Shown here in pieces: positions 49,046-61,619 of a stretch of 64,000 nucleotides of DNA (its first letter is position 1; every line of letters starts with the position of its first letter). The notes beneath the pieces are model-generated. The model saw nothing but the letters and a program-made list of their open reading frames with translations, searched no databases and was not told where the DNA came from. Source of the stretch: Hypholoma sublateritium FD-334 SS-4 (taxonomy: Eukaryota > Basidiomycota > Agaricomycetes > Agaricales > Strophariaceae); NCBI GenBank assembly GCA_000827495.1, contig KN817535.1:126422-190421 (forward strand). The letters are read 5' to 3'. The translations under genes were made by a program, and so were the position numbers.

Positions 49046-49508
49046 GGCCCTTCCCAAGAACGGAGGAGAGAAAAACTACCTCGAATATCTATTCAGGAAG
49101 CCCAAGTTCCTCATCACTTCAGTCTTCGCTTCCAACGCAGTCCTATTAGGTATGTCCCTCACCCTCCTCGATACATATCACTCACTCAAAGCACGCACAG
49201 CATGGGCCACAGGAAACTCTTTAGTACTCGGAGAATACATCCTCCTCGCCGCCGACATTGAGACCACCCGCTGGACACTCCGTCTCGTCGGCTTCGCATG
49301 CATCACTTTCGCGCTCCTCCTGCACGGCCTCGCGCTGCAATGGAACCTGCGCCTACAGAACTTCCTCGGCTTGTTCCAGATCCTCGTGCTCGTGTTCATT
49401 GTGTTCACCGGGTTTGTCGCGCTCGGCGGACACATGAAGGTAGACAAGCCGCACAACTTCACGAACGCGTTCGAGGGCACGACCGCCAGCGCGTCGTCGT
49501 TCTACAAT
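49046..49508 (+). pseudogene. MUP1-like methionine permease fragment
   Basis: Two exons, about 49,046-49,149 and 49,201-49,508, join in phase across a 51-bp intron. They encode KNGGEKNYLEYLFRKPKFLI..NAVLL, then AWATGNSLVLGEYILLAADI and RLQNFLGLFQILVLVFIVFT, ending FTNAFEGTTASASSFYN before a GTGTGT donor. This is the N-terminal third (roughly three membrane helices) of a high-affinity methionine permease of the amino acid-polyamine-organocation family, which imports methionine at the plasma membrane. Neither the start nor the following exons (about 380 residues) are present. The flanks are unrelated GC-rich repeat DNA, so it is a broken or transposed gene piece. Confidence 0.75.
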
Positions 49509-50351
49509 GTGTGTCATTAGCTAATATGAGTGAATTAGCGGGGCGTGGCGACGTCATTGAAGTCGCGCGTAGATTAGATTACGGTGAGTTCTGGGTAGAA
49601 AGACCATATGTAGTAGATAATTTACTTAAAAAGGGAATTTTATTGAAAAAAGTGACCTACGTACAACTCGGTTATTCCCTTTTATTTAAAATTCGGGCAT
49701 GGTTTCTCCCCTCCCGAAGGCCGCGAGAGAAGTATACCAGGGCGTTACCCGCCAGGGGGGAGGGGGGTCAGTGCGCGCCCAGTAAGCACAGATGACCCAC
49801 CAGGATGCGTGCACGGCTCACGGGCGCTTATTTGAAGTACTTGGTCGTCTCGTACAGGCTGGGCGCCTATTCATCGTCCAGTCGTTTTCACGCTTACTCG
49901 AGCGCTTATTCGCACAGTGCGGCTACGGGCGGGGAGAACACCTTCTAATAATAAGTAGTCAAAATGATTTTAAAGCACTCACCTAGCGCGCACTTCAATT
50001 TTTGAAGCGCGCATCTTCATGTCTCGATTTCTGTGCACGTGCGCTTCTGGCCTCGAAACAATACAGACTGCATAGCCCGGGAAGCGCGTAGGTAAGCAGA
50101 ATATATAAATGGACTCTTCAGCGCCTTCCCCCCTTCTCATCTACAGGTCCCTCCAGCTGTGTGCCCGCTTTTAGTGCGCGGTAAGTCATTTATTATGCGC
50201 TGCCGGGTGTTACTGACATTCTCGAGGCCCCTTATATGAATGACATGCGACGGCGCGGGCGTCAAGGTCGATGAGCACTGTACGTGCTATCTTTGGCGAC
50301 CCGAACCGCGATTGACTCACGCCTTAAATACCTTCCAAGTATTCTTTCCGG
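49509..50351. other. Unassigned sequence after the permease fragment
   Basis: An open frame (SELAGRGDVIEVARRLDYGE...) runs from about 49,536 to 49,795 with no recognised motif. The rest is GC-rich with direct 'gcgcgc' runs. No gene supported. Confidence 0.35.
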
Positions 50352-52687
50352 ATGGAGCCGGGCAGTGCGGCAGCTTCAGACGTGCAGGTGAGTGGTAGAC
50401 GCGTTAAGNTAATGCACTCGCTCACCTTCTGTGTTTTCCAGCGCCGTCGGCAATGGTACGTCGTGCCACGAGTTCCGATACGCACACGCTGACGCCCAGA
50501 GCATTGCATACGCCACCCATGCACGCACAACGCCGCAACAACGCACAATGCCCCAACACGGCGCACAGGGTAAGCCATTTATCGCTCTCGCCGCGCGTCA
50601 CTGGCCCCATAAATCCAGCTATCGCCCTCGTCGTCTCGGTGCGCGACGACCCCCTCACGCACTCTCGCGCCGTCGACGCTAGCTTACTGTGTGTCATTCA
50701 CAGCACCGCCGCGAATGGTGCATCCTCCCGTGAGATCCGAGAAGCACGCGCTGACGCCTGCCGTGTTCCAGACGCCTCTCACCCATGGACGTCGCCGAAG
50801 ATCTCAACGCGCACGNTAAGCGCCCACCCACATTCCACACGCCGTCACTGACTGCACTAATGCAGCTGTACTCCTCTTCACAAGGGCGTGGGGGAGCCGT
50901 ACACGGCTGGTGCGCCGCCATGCCCGGGAAGGCGCGCGGTGGGTATGTCTGTTGCTGCGCGGGACTGACGGGGCTGGCGAGGCATGTTCGGGTTCGGGTA
51001 TTCAGACAGCTGCCGACGAAGTTGCGTGTGTGAGCGAGTGATGCGCACTGCTCGGAGGGAGGGAGGGAGATTTGCTCACCGTGTGCGCTGTGGAGAGGGG
51101 TAGGTCCACTTTCGCGCTCGCTCTGGGACGCATACGCTGACGTACGGTACGGCGCCGTCTAGACGACGCGTACCGACCTTTTGAGTTCGAAAAGCGGCGC
51201 GCGGTGCTGATTCGAGGTAAGCGCCCGTCGTTCGCACAGGCGCCGTGGCTGATTTCCGTGGACCCAGGTATCGTCGNCGTCGCCTCCGGTACCGACGCCA
51301 TGCATGATCCATGCACGTCTGTACTACGGTGGAAGTGTGAGGACGCTGGCCACAGCCTTACGAGGTGAGCACTCGCCGTCTCTGTGCGCAATGGAACTGA
51401 CGGCGCCGGCGCTATGTTCCTGCAGCTCTGCAGTGGTTCTCCAGCCGCATGGACATCGCCCGCGACGGTTCACGCGCACCGTCGGCTTTANATCACCGTA
51501 CGTACATCATCTGAACTCTTAGACACAGGCACTGACGCCCTACGCGCTCTAGACGTCGCGCACCCGCGCAGAAAGCACAGACGCTCGGTAAGCGCCCGCG
51601 CTGATGTTGCTGACAAGATGACGTCGTCGTCGGTCCCTGCGCGGGCGATGTCCTTAGCGATCGAGATATGTGGTGATAGAGATCGCGGGAGCCGTCGACG
51701 NCGGCGGNGGGAGGTGAACCGGCCGCGCTTCTGCGATGCTCGAGAGAGAGCGGTGGTGTGTCCGTGCAGATGCGCGCTGGGAGCCGCGTGGATCATATGA
51801 ACAACGGCGCACGCGTGGGCTGGCTGGTGTGCTGAGGTTTTGGTGGCGAGGGAGAACGTCGAGTGGGCGCGGAGCGATGTGGAGAAGGAGAAACATGGCC
51901 GGCTCCCAAGGGAGAGGGNGAGCGGCGGCGTACATGGTGGTAAGGAAGAAAGAAGCGGCGACGTCGGTGACGTCCCGCTGTGTGCGCGNCACGTCGTCGA
52001 AGCCTCGACACGTGTCGCGTTGAATAGCCACATTCAGAGCGAGAAGCGCCGTCGGCGGGCAGGGCCCTTGGACGCGCGGAGTCTGTGCGGGAGCGAGGGT
52101 CTGTGAGGCGGTCTGTGAGTGCGCATGCGCNGTGGATGTAAGGTGGAGAGCATGTGAAGTACGCGGGACGCGATGGATGGCGCATACGTCGCCTTGTGAA
52201 TCACAGCACGCCCGCGGCGCTGCGTCGCGCAATGCAGACATCTCTGCANGAGGTGTCTGAACGCGCACGCGCGGGGTTGTGCGAGGGCGTGCGTGTGCGG
52301 TACCTGGTGTCGCCCGGTCGCAATATAGCTCAGACGAGTCGTGCGTAGGGAAGACGCGCCGTATAGCGCCGCTCTCCCGTTTTCTGTAGTTTATTGTAGT
52401 ATTTACAATGTATAAATACGATTTAGATTAAAATGTAACAATCCTTACCTAGAGGGGTTCTAGACGNGCGCCGTGTGTGAATAGGTAGATACAGCAGTGA
52501 CGCTGACTGCACGGCGCGCACGGGATGCGCGTCAGCGCCGTCATGCCGGTTCAACTTCAAGCCCATTCCACAACTATTACGAGTCAGAATCATTGGGATT
52601 GGTGGCCCATTCTCAAGGCTTGGAATAGCTATAAGCAAGAACATAAGTATATTGTTATAAATGACTACTCCAAACTTGTAAATAAAA

Positions 52688-54401
52688 GCATCAANTATTG
52701 GCGCCAATGAANACTCTTTTGAACCAAGCACCATTGGTATCTGATTTAGACGGTGCATGAGATACCCATTCCNCACCTTCCGGTAAAAGGTAGTCCCTTT
52801 CAAAAGTGCATTCGGGGAAATAGCACTTATGAGTAACGCAGCGAGATTTCTTACTGACTGCAGATACTTTGATGGAATCGATGCATTTGCACTTTTCGCA
52901 TTGAAGGGTGATGCGGTGGCCAGAGGGTGCCCTTCCTGGATGGCTCCATGTATAAAGTATAGGTCCCAATCTTTTCTTGACTGCATCTGGACCGTAGAAT
53001 TCGATGATGCTGGTGTGTGCCCCAAGACCTTGGCTGTCATTGAGAGCAGGAACCAATGTGAAGCGCTCAAAAATNAAAGAATTGATNGCAACGCGCTGGC
53101 AGAAGTGATGGCTCAGTGATGGCTGGAAGTTGGCTTGTGTAAAGGCCAAGATGCGGTGAAAGAGACCGCTGGAAAGTTTAACAATTAGAAGGTAATACAT
53201 CGACTAGGGAACAGGTGAACTTACAGGTTGGAAAATGTCTGAATGTCAACGTTTGACTGTCCAACTGTGGCAACTGACCCACAGGCCATGAGATTGAGGA
53301 TGTTGCCCGAATTCACTTTTAATAAGTCCCGGAACTTTGGAGGGAAAAATAAAGGTAACAGCTTGCAAAAAGTAGAATAAGATTTAGCGAAACAATGTAT
53401 AGAAATTATACATACCTCTGTGATGCAGGCCGAGCCACAGAAGTCAGGGCCTATGTGCAGATCCCCAGTCGTAGGATCTGAGTGGGTGTTGATATAGATA
53501 GCAAAGCATCTAAATCTGATTCTAAATGTCAGTTAATAGTGTCTATTTGTGTCATCAACAACGGACCGGGTTAGACGACCATTGAGTAGTTCATTCATGA
53601 GGTCNTCAAGCCTTTTTGTAAAATTTTGAATAGAATNGAAGTCACGAAAATCATAATCTATTTCAATCAGCGCAACATTGCCCTTAAGCCAAGGTAAGAG
53701 TGCGTGGTAGGCAGCCAGCGCTGGAGAGTCATAGGCCGGCCAGCCGATCAAGTTAATTGCGACAATGGCAACGGGTTCAGTCAGAATTTTCGGATAATTT
53801 TCCCGTGTTGTCGCACTTCGTAGGATTTGAAACCGCTAATGTGGCTTTCAGCAGGAATCATAGGATAACTAGCAGAGTACTTACGGTGTATTGATTTCCA
53901 TCCGACTTCGCTTTGGCGTCGGGTGTGCCTAGGAAGCAGACTGGACATACAAACTTCTCGAAATTTTCATCGTGAANATCGAGGCAATCTTGACAGAATG
54001 CACGGTCCAAGCATTTGCTGCACGTGTACAGGGTGCCACCGTTGCGACAACCCGAACACCACTAGACAAGTATAAGAAACAGTGTTCGAGAAGCAAAAAA
54101 TGCGCACCGTTTCATTGTCCATTGCATTTCCGCGGATCGTCACCTCCACGTAGTTCTCCGAGCCAACATCCTCTCGAAAATTGATAGAGGATGACTGAGT
54201 AGCCTGGACAGCAACGGGCGCGGCGCAAGCAGTTGCTGGCTTCCTCAGAATAGTAGGCACTACGTTTCCCAGAGCTACCCTGGCGGCGGGTGCGCCACAG
54301 GTGCCCTTGGTGCTTACGACTTTGCGAGGGCGTGTGGAGCGTCTTGGTTCGAAATCGGGAGGGAGAACTTTCTTCTTTGAACGCTTTACTACCTTGGGCA
54401 T
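52688..54401 (-). CDS. Zinc-finger protein with caspase/CHAT-like core (about 480 aa)
   Basis: Six minus-strand exons (54401-54108, 54061-53885, 53835-53567, 53509-53416, 53361-53225, 53168-52688) link in phase. The N-terminus is basic (MPKVVKRSKKKVLPP). Exon 2 is a PHD/RING-like finger: WCSGCRNGGTLYTCSKC...FCQDC...CPVC. Exons 3-5 form an alpha/beta domain (PVAIVAINLIGWPAYDSPAL, then IYINTHSDPTTGDLHIG, then NILNLMACGSVATVG). The ordered His (THSD) and Cys (ACGS) after beta strands suggest a caspase or CHAT-type peptidase fold. The C-terminus has a second Cys cluster (LQCEKCKCIDS...THKCYFPEC). I recall this architecture from an expanded Agaricomycete family of unknown role. Seven ambiguous bases fall in the gene, but no break is seen. 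The peptidase reading is inference; the two zinc clusters are visible. Confidence 0.65.
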
Positions 54402-57400
54402 GGCGGGAGGAGGCGAACAAGAATGTTGACAGCCCAGATTCCGATTTTCATTCTCGCCGCGACGCGCGTCAAAAATCATCACGTGCTCGTTGGGGTGTAT
54501 GTTGACATCGGAACCGATGCAAGTTCTATATTCGCTGAACCGTGGCAGTATTATACACTACATCTACATATTACATCTGACAACTGAGGCTTACAGAAAG
54601 CACGTCAGTGGACCANGACTAGACCCGACAGAGTACACNCCCTAACCACNATCTACNAGCGCACAAGCTCCATCAGCATAGTCCCATACTAGCGCACAGC
54701 CGNGCTGCATGATCACTTGCGATGCACGTATGCAGGGACGCCGTAACGTGCTTGATCAACTGTGCGGGGTGCCCATGTTCCAACAGCGTAGAGACAAACA
54801 AGCCGTACCGATAAGTGAAGCCTACATATAGCCCTCATAGATATCCACTCACATACTCGTAGAAGAACGCCGCGCAACAGGGTCGCTGCTGAATACAAAT
54901 GTCCCGCACGTCCAACGCGCGGGTGTCGCCGACCATGACAGCATCGTGTGTAAGCTCGGAGACGGTGCGATAATCGCGTAGAAGGGGCTAGGCGGTCGAG
55001 TGAGTCAGTACTTGCGACGAATGCTTGACACGTCGAACTCGAGACACACCTTCCGGGCTGTAGCTCTCGTCTTGAAGTCACCCCCGGATCAATACACTGC
55101 AATAGAAGCTACCGCAGCGGGTCGATTTGCTTCGTCGCTAGGACCCNTCCCAAGGCGTGCGTCTAATCGAAACGGCGCCTAGCGCGAGGTTCGCAAAGGT
55201 GCCCTCGGGGCTGTGGTGGAGACTGGAGGGCTGCCGTTGGGAGGACGCATCGTGTGGGATGTTTCGAAGGCACGAATGGGAGGTGGAGCGATGTGCGTGA
55301 TGGATTGAGTGGCGGAGGACCGGGATAGAAGGGTGGGGCGGCAACGGGAACGTCCGGGGTCGCTAAGACATCGTTGGACGACGGAGAGGCGAGGGTTATT
55401 GAGGTGGCTCCTGCGAGAGCATTTTCAGCTCATGTGCAGGCGGCGGCGCCGATGCGGATCTGGGAGGTGCGGAGAGGCGAGGAAAGGAGCGCCGTCCGAG
55501 CTTGGGTTCTGGACATGTCGAGCGGCGAGGAATGGCCGCGCGAACNTCGTAGTTTGCTCACGTTCGGTGGTGCATCNACGCTGGCACTGGCGTCGTTGAT
55601 GTGTCGTTGAGTGGCGGTGGGGTCGGGAAAATTGATTTGACCCCGCACGAGCAGCCGCAGCTCGTACAGATGCCGCGGCGATGATGCACGATCACAGAGG
55701 GCCGGGAATACAGGAAGAGTACCTAGACAAGCTTGGTAGCGCATACGGGTGCTGGGGCGGGGGTGTGATACGCTGGCACGCGTCGCGTGTTTTGGTTCGT
55801 CTAGGCGGCACGATGACGATGGAGGGGCACGGCGGTGGTGATCCTCGGTATGGGAGCGTNGCACGACGAGGCAAGGCGCCTGTGCGAGCATCATAGCTAG
55901 CGGGCGTGTGCAATTCNATAAGGGGCGGATCGACGAGGAGTGCCCGCGCGAGCGGTTAATCCCACGTGGGTGTCGTAGAGATTTTCGCTTTGCGAGACGG
56001 CGGTAGGAGGGAGGGGTGTAGGGGTGCCATGCGCCCAACGTAGTGGCGTTCGTTGGCCCTGGAGTGGCGGGANTTCGAGCCCGCGGAAGTCATCCGGGGG
56101 CTGTTGGCGCGAGCNCAATATCATTGCGAGTATGGTGGTAGTGCAGACCACGACGATGGCGGGGTAGATCATGACAGATGTGCACACATCTGGCTGTAGG
56201 AAGGCCGGGGGGGGGGGGCGACGGAGGACGGTAGCTGAGGGTGGGGCGAGGCCACGCCACGACAGTTTTCCGGTGGAGTGGCGCCATCGGNCTGNGTGCT
56301 GGGGTGCGANGAGCGGGGTCAGCAATTTCAACAATGTGAGAGNTGAGCGCAGGACGTACCTAGGCGAGGCCGTGCTTTGCACCCAACCTCATGGGCCGCA
56401 TACACCGTGCGTTCTTTCCGTCGGGATTGTTGGGTGGGAGCGGGGAGCTGACATAGACGATAGGGGGCTGTATGCAGCACGACAAGTTGTCGATGCCGTT
56501 GCCGCAGTATCTGGAGGGTCTGTAAGGTTAGCAAGGGCAACAGCTGGTGACACGGCGGTGGGCCTTACCTCTATGGGGCCGTGAGCGATGTCTGAATGTG
56601 CGTCCTTGCCATTATTGTTCTTCCTCCTGTTGTTGTTCCCGNTATCGCCCGGACGCCATTGTCGTCTGGATCGCCGTCACCACGACGGCACAACGGTCCT
56701 ACCCNCCGTGGTGTGTATTCCCCGCACCCTTGTTTCTGCCAGACACATCTATGCGCAGCGTTCGCAGCAGGCGCTATTCTGCGCAGTCTCTCAGCCATAA
56801 CGAGATTGGTGAGAGTGACTCGGCGTACCCATTATGTGCGTTCGACCTCCGAGAGACGTTCCAGAGCGCCTGTGAGGTTGTTGTCATTGTGGGCGGCGTC
56901 GTCATTCCGCAGGTCGAGCGGGGGACCTGGGCCAGGGGGCGTGCCAGCGATTCGAGCTGGCTCAGGCCGGGAACGGATAGCGCGGCGCGGCGTTGCAAAA
57001 AAAATTAGTTTCTGCGGAGTTTTAAATTCGAGCACGTGTTCCACATGCGTCGGATCCCATTCGCCGCAGAAGCGCTGGTACCGTTGCCGACAAGGACACG
57101 GTCTAACTTCCAAGGCTGCTTTCGGCATGCTTTCCTTTTTTGTCAGCTGGGGTCCTGTTACTCGTAACGGATTGACAGTTATTGTACTTAAACTAGCAGT
57201 GCATACATGGCGGCAAGGAATTCTTCATTTATAGCTGTAGTTATATCCCAAGGATATGTAGAAAATATATAGTAAATAGTCGCTCAACATAATAGTTGTC
57301 CGATAACCCATATTCAGATATTCTGGACATGATTGTCAGTGCGGCTCTTTCATGTTGATACAGTATTTCCGGTCCGATTGGTACCCAACGCGGTGGAAAT

Positions 57401-58742
57401 TCCGTCCGGCTGATAGCTCTAGTCGTTCCGAAGTCTGACGTGTAACCCGGACATGAGTACGGCGGCAGCCTGTAGGGGTCGCGGGAATTGTAGTCGATGG
57501 TCTGGCGGGCGCCGGCGCGGATGGCGTGTTTGGAGTGGCAGCAATAAAGTTTCCTTCAAGTTTGAACTTAGTAAACTTACTTCTACTAAGGATATCAAAG
57601 AGGTATGTTAAATAAAGGTCTAATAAAGGCTGTATTTTTTATCCCTCTATTTACGACATGCTAAACCCATTTTTTGGGGGTGTTTTCGGTGTCCGCAACG
57701 GGCGCTAAACGCAAGGAACATTCATGGTGTGTGTTGCAAGCACAAAAAAATCCAGGATTGCAGATTTCATACTGTATCCAACATGAATCTTATATAAATA
57801 CTTGTACGTTTCCGAAATACCTATGTACGCAGTAGACAAACCTACTAGGCTTACCTTTGATTGCAGCGCTTATGATTATTTTGAACAATTGTTGTTCACT
57901 TCCTTCGGTGACGCGGTGACCGCGGCTGTGCAGGGCGTCGCCGTCACGCGGCTGTGCTGCGGTCTTCTTCCACCACTTCGCTCCCTCTCCCATTCACTCG
58001 TTCGCTCGCACTCACTCTGTCGATACGCGTTCCCGCTCGGCCATCCCGCAGGGTCTCAAATCAAGGATACTCGGCCGCTCGCGACGGTTATTGGAGCTTA
58101 AACGAATTCGGACCGCTGGTGGGCGTAGGTGCATGGCAGGCCGAAGGGAGGTGGTGGGGATGAGTCGAGTGGGCATGGCATCACTCGACGCGAGGGGCGT
58201 ATTACCCGTGAATGGGCAGTGCAGAGTACGCCAGACAATGTCTGCGTACCCTCAGAGCCCGCAGCGCCGGCGCACGCATGGAGAGAGACATCGCGAGGCC
58301 CCAACTGGGTTAGTGAGCGCCGTCCCATCTACGTTGCGCCATACTCATATATCTACATCCTCCTCGGCCCATTTTTGCTTCGCCTCCCTCCCCCCTTCGC
58401 CGCCGAAGGTACCATCCTGAAATCCCTTCGCCGACGGCCGCACGGCCGACTTCCATTTCTCTCGCTATCGATCCCGCTCACTTCAGCTTTTGACCATCTC
58501 TTCCTCGGTAGCGGCGTCACCAGACCCTGTACTCACATCCCCCGCCCTCGCCGCCGTCGAGCTCGCCCACCTTCCCATGTGCTCAGAATACTTACGTTTT
58601 CTGCGTGAGGTGGGCGGCCCGGCGAAGTTGGCGGAGTCTGAAACGACTTGAATGCCGCGCGTTCAAGTCGTTCTTGCCTCCTGCCTCCACCCTCCGCCGC
58701 TCGATCGCCCCAACCCCTCGCTCCTTCCCCTTGTACTCCATC
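54402..58742. other. GC-rich region without supported gene
   Basis: Open frames on both strands throughout are typical of CpG-rich repeat DNA with many ambiguous bases (about 17 between 54,600 and 56,710). No splice-consistent gene or known domain was identified. 57,240-57,800 is AT-richer and also empty. Confidence 0.4.
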
Positions 58743-61619
58743 ATGACCTCCGCCCCTCAACTCGAAGACACCATCGCAGGCCAATCGAACGAAATCGGCG
58801 CATCCACATCGCGTGAACCTCGCCGAATCCGCAGAACAGCAGTCGGGAGCAGTAGGGCGAGGCGGGTTGGGGTACCTTGCGTGAGCGAGGTGGGTTTGGG
58901 CGCGAGAATGGGGGCATATGCCAAGGTACGCAAGGTATATCGGTTATATCTGTTCGCTGCACCGTTTGATCATAGATATATCCAGAATCAAACCCTCCTC
59001 CACCCCCGCGGCCCCATCTGCGAACGCTGAGCGCACCCTGAATGCGCAAAACGATGTAAGTCGTCTATTGTTCCATTATTTATGCTGCAAATTAACCTCA
59101 TTACACTTAGACACTGTACCCTCGCCTTCCGCCCGCCTATGGTCGTGTAACCGCTCACCCAGAGCCCCTTGCTCGCCCTATACAAGGTAAGTAGGCTCTA
59201 TATGACGATGTATTGTCGTTCATTCGTTTTGATAGGTCCCCCACCGCCAGGATACAGCACTAGCGACATCTGCTGGTGCTTCTCACAACTTTGGCTGCCG
59301 GTTCTCATGTAGCATACAGGCCACGTCATCGAGGGTTAGGGAGGGAGGTTGACCTGCATGGCATGGCTACCGGGCTCGGTGAGTGCTATCGATGCTTATT
59401 TGTCGCTATCTTATCGCTTATATCCACCAGCTGCGATTTTCGGCAGTATAATCGAAGAGGTGCACATGGACCCTCAGTTAATCTTCAAGAAATCGGTAAG
59501 TCGTTCGCATTGCTTCGGTTTCTGTATTGACGGTGTATGCAGGTCGGTCGTCGGTATATGTTGTGAAAGGTAAGGGGTGATTTATGCAGTGATTTATGTC
59601 AAGAAGAGGTGAGTCTGATATATGGCGGCATATACGCCCGTCGTGATGATCTTTAGGCAACATTGCTAAGTCCATTCATTTTCCGTTTGTTTCAGATCGG
59701 CTGCACGAAATCGTGGACCCATCCCGCGCCGCCTCGTCTCATGTTACACTTGATAGGGTTAGGTGGTTGGTTATGGTTGCGATAGCTAGGTGGGTTATCG
59801 TATCTTGGCGCGCGATGTTTATTTACTGGGTTATAGGTCTAACGATAACTATTCTGGCATTAGGGCCTCCGCCCCTCTCTCGGTTCTCTCATCAACATAT
59901 CCCTTGCCTCATTGATCAGCGCGTCCATCCTCCCTCAAGTTGAAAATCCCGCCGTACATGAACGTAACGAAATCAGCCCGACACCCGTACAGTAACCGAG
60001 CCACCTTTATCCTGCCTCTCCGGTTAGGGTATCTTTTGCGAGCCTCCGCTTCAGCGCACCATTGGGCTATTCACGACGGCATTCATCTCTCTCGCGCATG
60101 TTATAGGGTCGAGTGGGTGTCTTGGCTATTGTGAGTTCATTTCATTATGTTCTTCACCCGCATTCAACTAAATCGATTCAGTGCCGCCTCGCTAAGTCCA
60201 CTCGGACTCCGCGTGTGCGACCCCATTGTCTATCCGCGAGGATACGACTGCCTTCATATCGCCTTCAGTCAAGCTGAAGGGTTCTTTATCGGCCGGTCAA
60301 CGAAGGGTTACATTTGGCGGGAACTTGTTCTGTTTCGGTTGGGAACGGTGCCTGGTGTATCAGTAAGTGGGCCCCTCTAAGTTGGGCTATCGCTTACGAA
60401 TACCTCTTCTGTTACAGGCCATAGTCAATCTACTCTATCTACTGAAGACATGCGATTGAAGAAGCTTTCATCGTTGTAAGTCGACCCATACCTTTTTCTT
60501 TTGTACTAATGCAACTCTTTTGTTCCAGCGCTTGAGCTCTCAGCGGCTTGTTCTCGTCTGCAGCGGCAGACGTTACGGGTTCGCGGTACCTCTCGTTGGG
60601 GTTAATCCGGCCTGTATGCATCGGTTTACCGGTGTATGCAGTGCTCGCGATCCGACTGGGCTGGCGCATCCTGCGCCAGGATGCTAAGTCCACTCGTCAC
60701 CCGTGTCGTCTCCGCGGCCGCGCGCTGGGTGGATCGGGGCGCGATGGTAACTGAGGGTTTTTGGGCTGCTAGGTGCTTTTGGTACGGGTGTATCCTCTGT
60801 GCCTGTGCGCTCGGTACTCACTGACCCCTCCGTGTAGGGTTCTGCTGAGCGCGGCGGGCATGTAGGGTCCCATGCGATGCGTCGCGACCCAATTACCAAA
60901 CTCGGCGCGATTTCGAAGGCAGGACCGCGGCGCCGACAGGAGTTCCGGAAGCCCATCTCAGTAAGTAAATACATTTCCGTTTGTATATTGCTTCTGATCT
61001 ATTGTCTAGGGGTACTCTGCTGTGGGGGCTTTACTCCTGTACCCCCTCCGCTCCGCATTTCCTGTGTTCCCTTACATGTATGGGCTACTATATTGAATGC
61101 CATGAACTGTTTTCAATGCGCACTATAGCTCTGAGCCAGGTGGGATGGGTGGTCCTTCCAGACAGTTGGACAGCAAAGTTTCGAGCTGTCGTCAAACCTT
61201 CTTCGAGCGATCAAATGTCACTTTCCTGCTGAACGACAGTTGAATGAACTTGAGTTATCTATCGCGCCGAAGATCTATCATACCATTTATACCCATGGAC
61301 TCGCCAGCGCTTTCCCTAACCCTTTCCCGCATCCTTGCACATTTGAACTCTCACCAAATACTTTCGAAACTTCAACTTGCTTATGGAAGGTCAGCGGCTT
61401 GTTTTTCAGTGAAAGTTGATCGACTCACCAGGTATTTCAGACCCACCTGGCGACCAAACCCGCCGCAAAGGCAAAAAGGACAGAGATGGGGTGCGCAGCG
61501 CCCGCGCGATGCGAAAGGATAATCAGCAAATGGTGAAGGTTGGGGACTCTACCGCCGCCCTCAGAGTTGGAGTGATGATGGCGCACGAGTACTTGAGGAA
61601 CATTCTTGGCATGTAGCAC
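58743..61619 (+). CDS. Unrecognised gene pieces, Pro-rich and membrane segments
   Basis: A possible start is ATG at 58,743 (MTSAPQLEDTIAGQSNEIGA). Three consecutive exons join in phase: one from about 58,990 (IKPSSTPAAPSANAERTLNA) and those ending near 59,188 and after 59,237, giving LYPRLPPAYGRVTAHPEP and GPPPPGYSTSD. The first junction is unresolved. Further downstream, plausible exons encode a hydrophobic stretch (VIVSWRAMFIYWVIGLTITI, near 59,800) and LSPLGLRVCDPIVYPRGYDC (near 60,200). A basic block near 61,440-61,540 (DQTRRKGKKDRDGVRSARAM) runs straight into the inverted duplication at 61,547 and ends at 61,616. It is not clear that these belong to one gene. No family recognised. Confidence 0.3.

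Larger units (their letters stand above)
47131..52420 (+). other. Array of short exons with a repeated basic motif
   Basis: Several short open blocks bounded by splice-like sites encode variants of one roughly 32-residue motif, [S/D]xHxLTPxAxxTP followed by Arg-rich residues. Examples: SSTLTAPASETPPKRRPR (near 47,190), DTHTLTPRALHTPP (exon about 50,442-50,569), EKHALTPAVFQTPL (exon 50,704-50,815), SGTHTLTYGTAPSRRR (near 51,120) and TQALTPYAL (near 51,530). A different exon lies at about 48,135-48,221 (RVRTAIECLASMDDISVEAT). Many blocks are followed by a GTAAGC(G/T)C donor. Whether they form one gene, several duplicated genes or a decayed satellite is unclear, because phases do not link reliably and ambiguous bases are frequent. 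A permease fragment at 49,046-49,508 interrupts the array. 51,600-52,400 holds no further supported motif. Confidence 0.35.

Noticed and set aside
56050..56110. tRNA-like TTCGAGCCC segment
   Set aside because: No matching acceptor or anticodon stems could be drawn around it.
55309..57234. Long open frames on both strands as genes
   Set aside because: They overlap each other in several frames, contain many ambiguous bases and lack recognisable domains.
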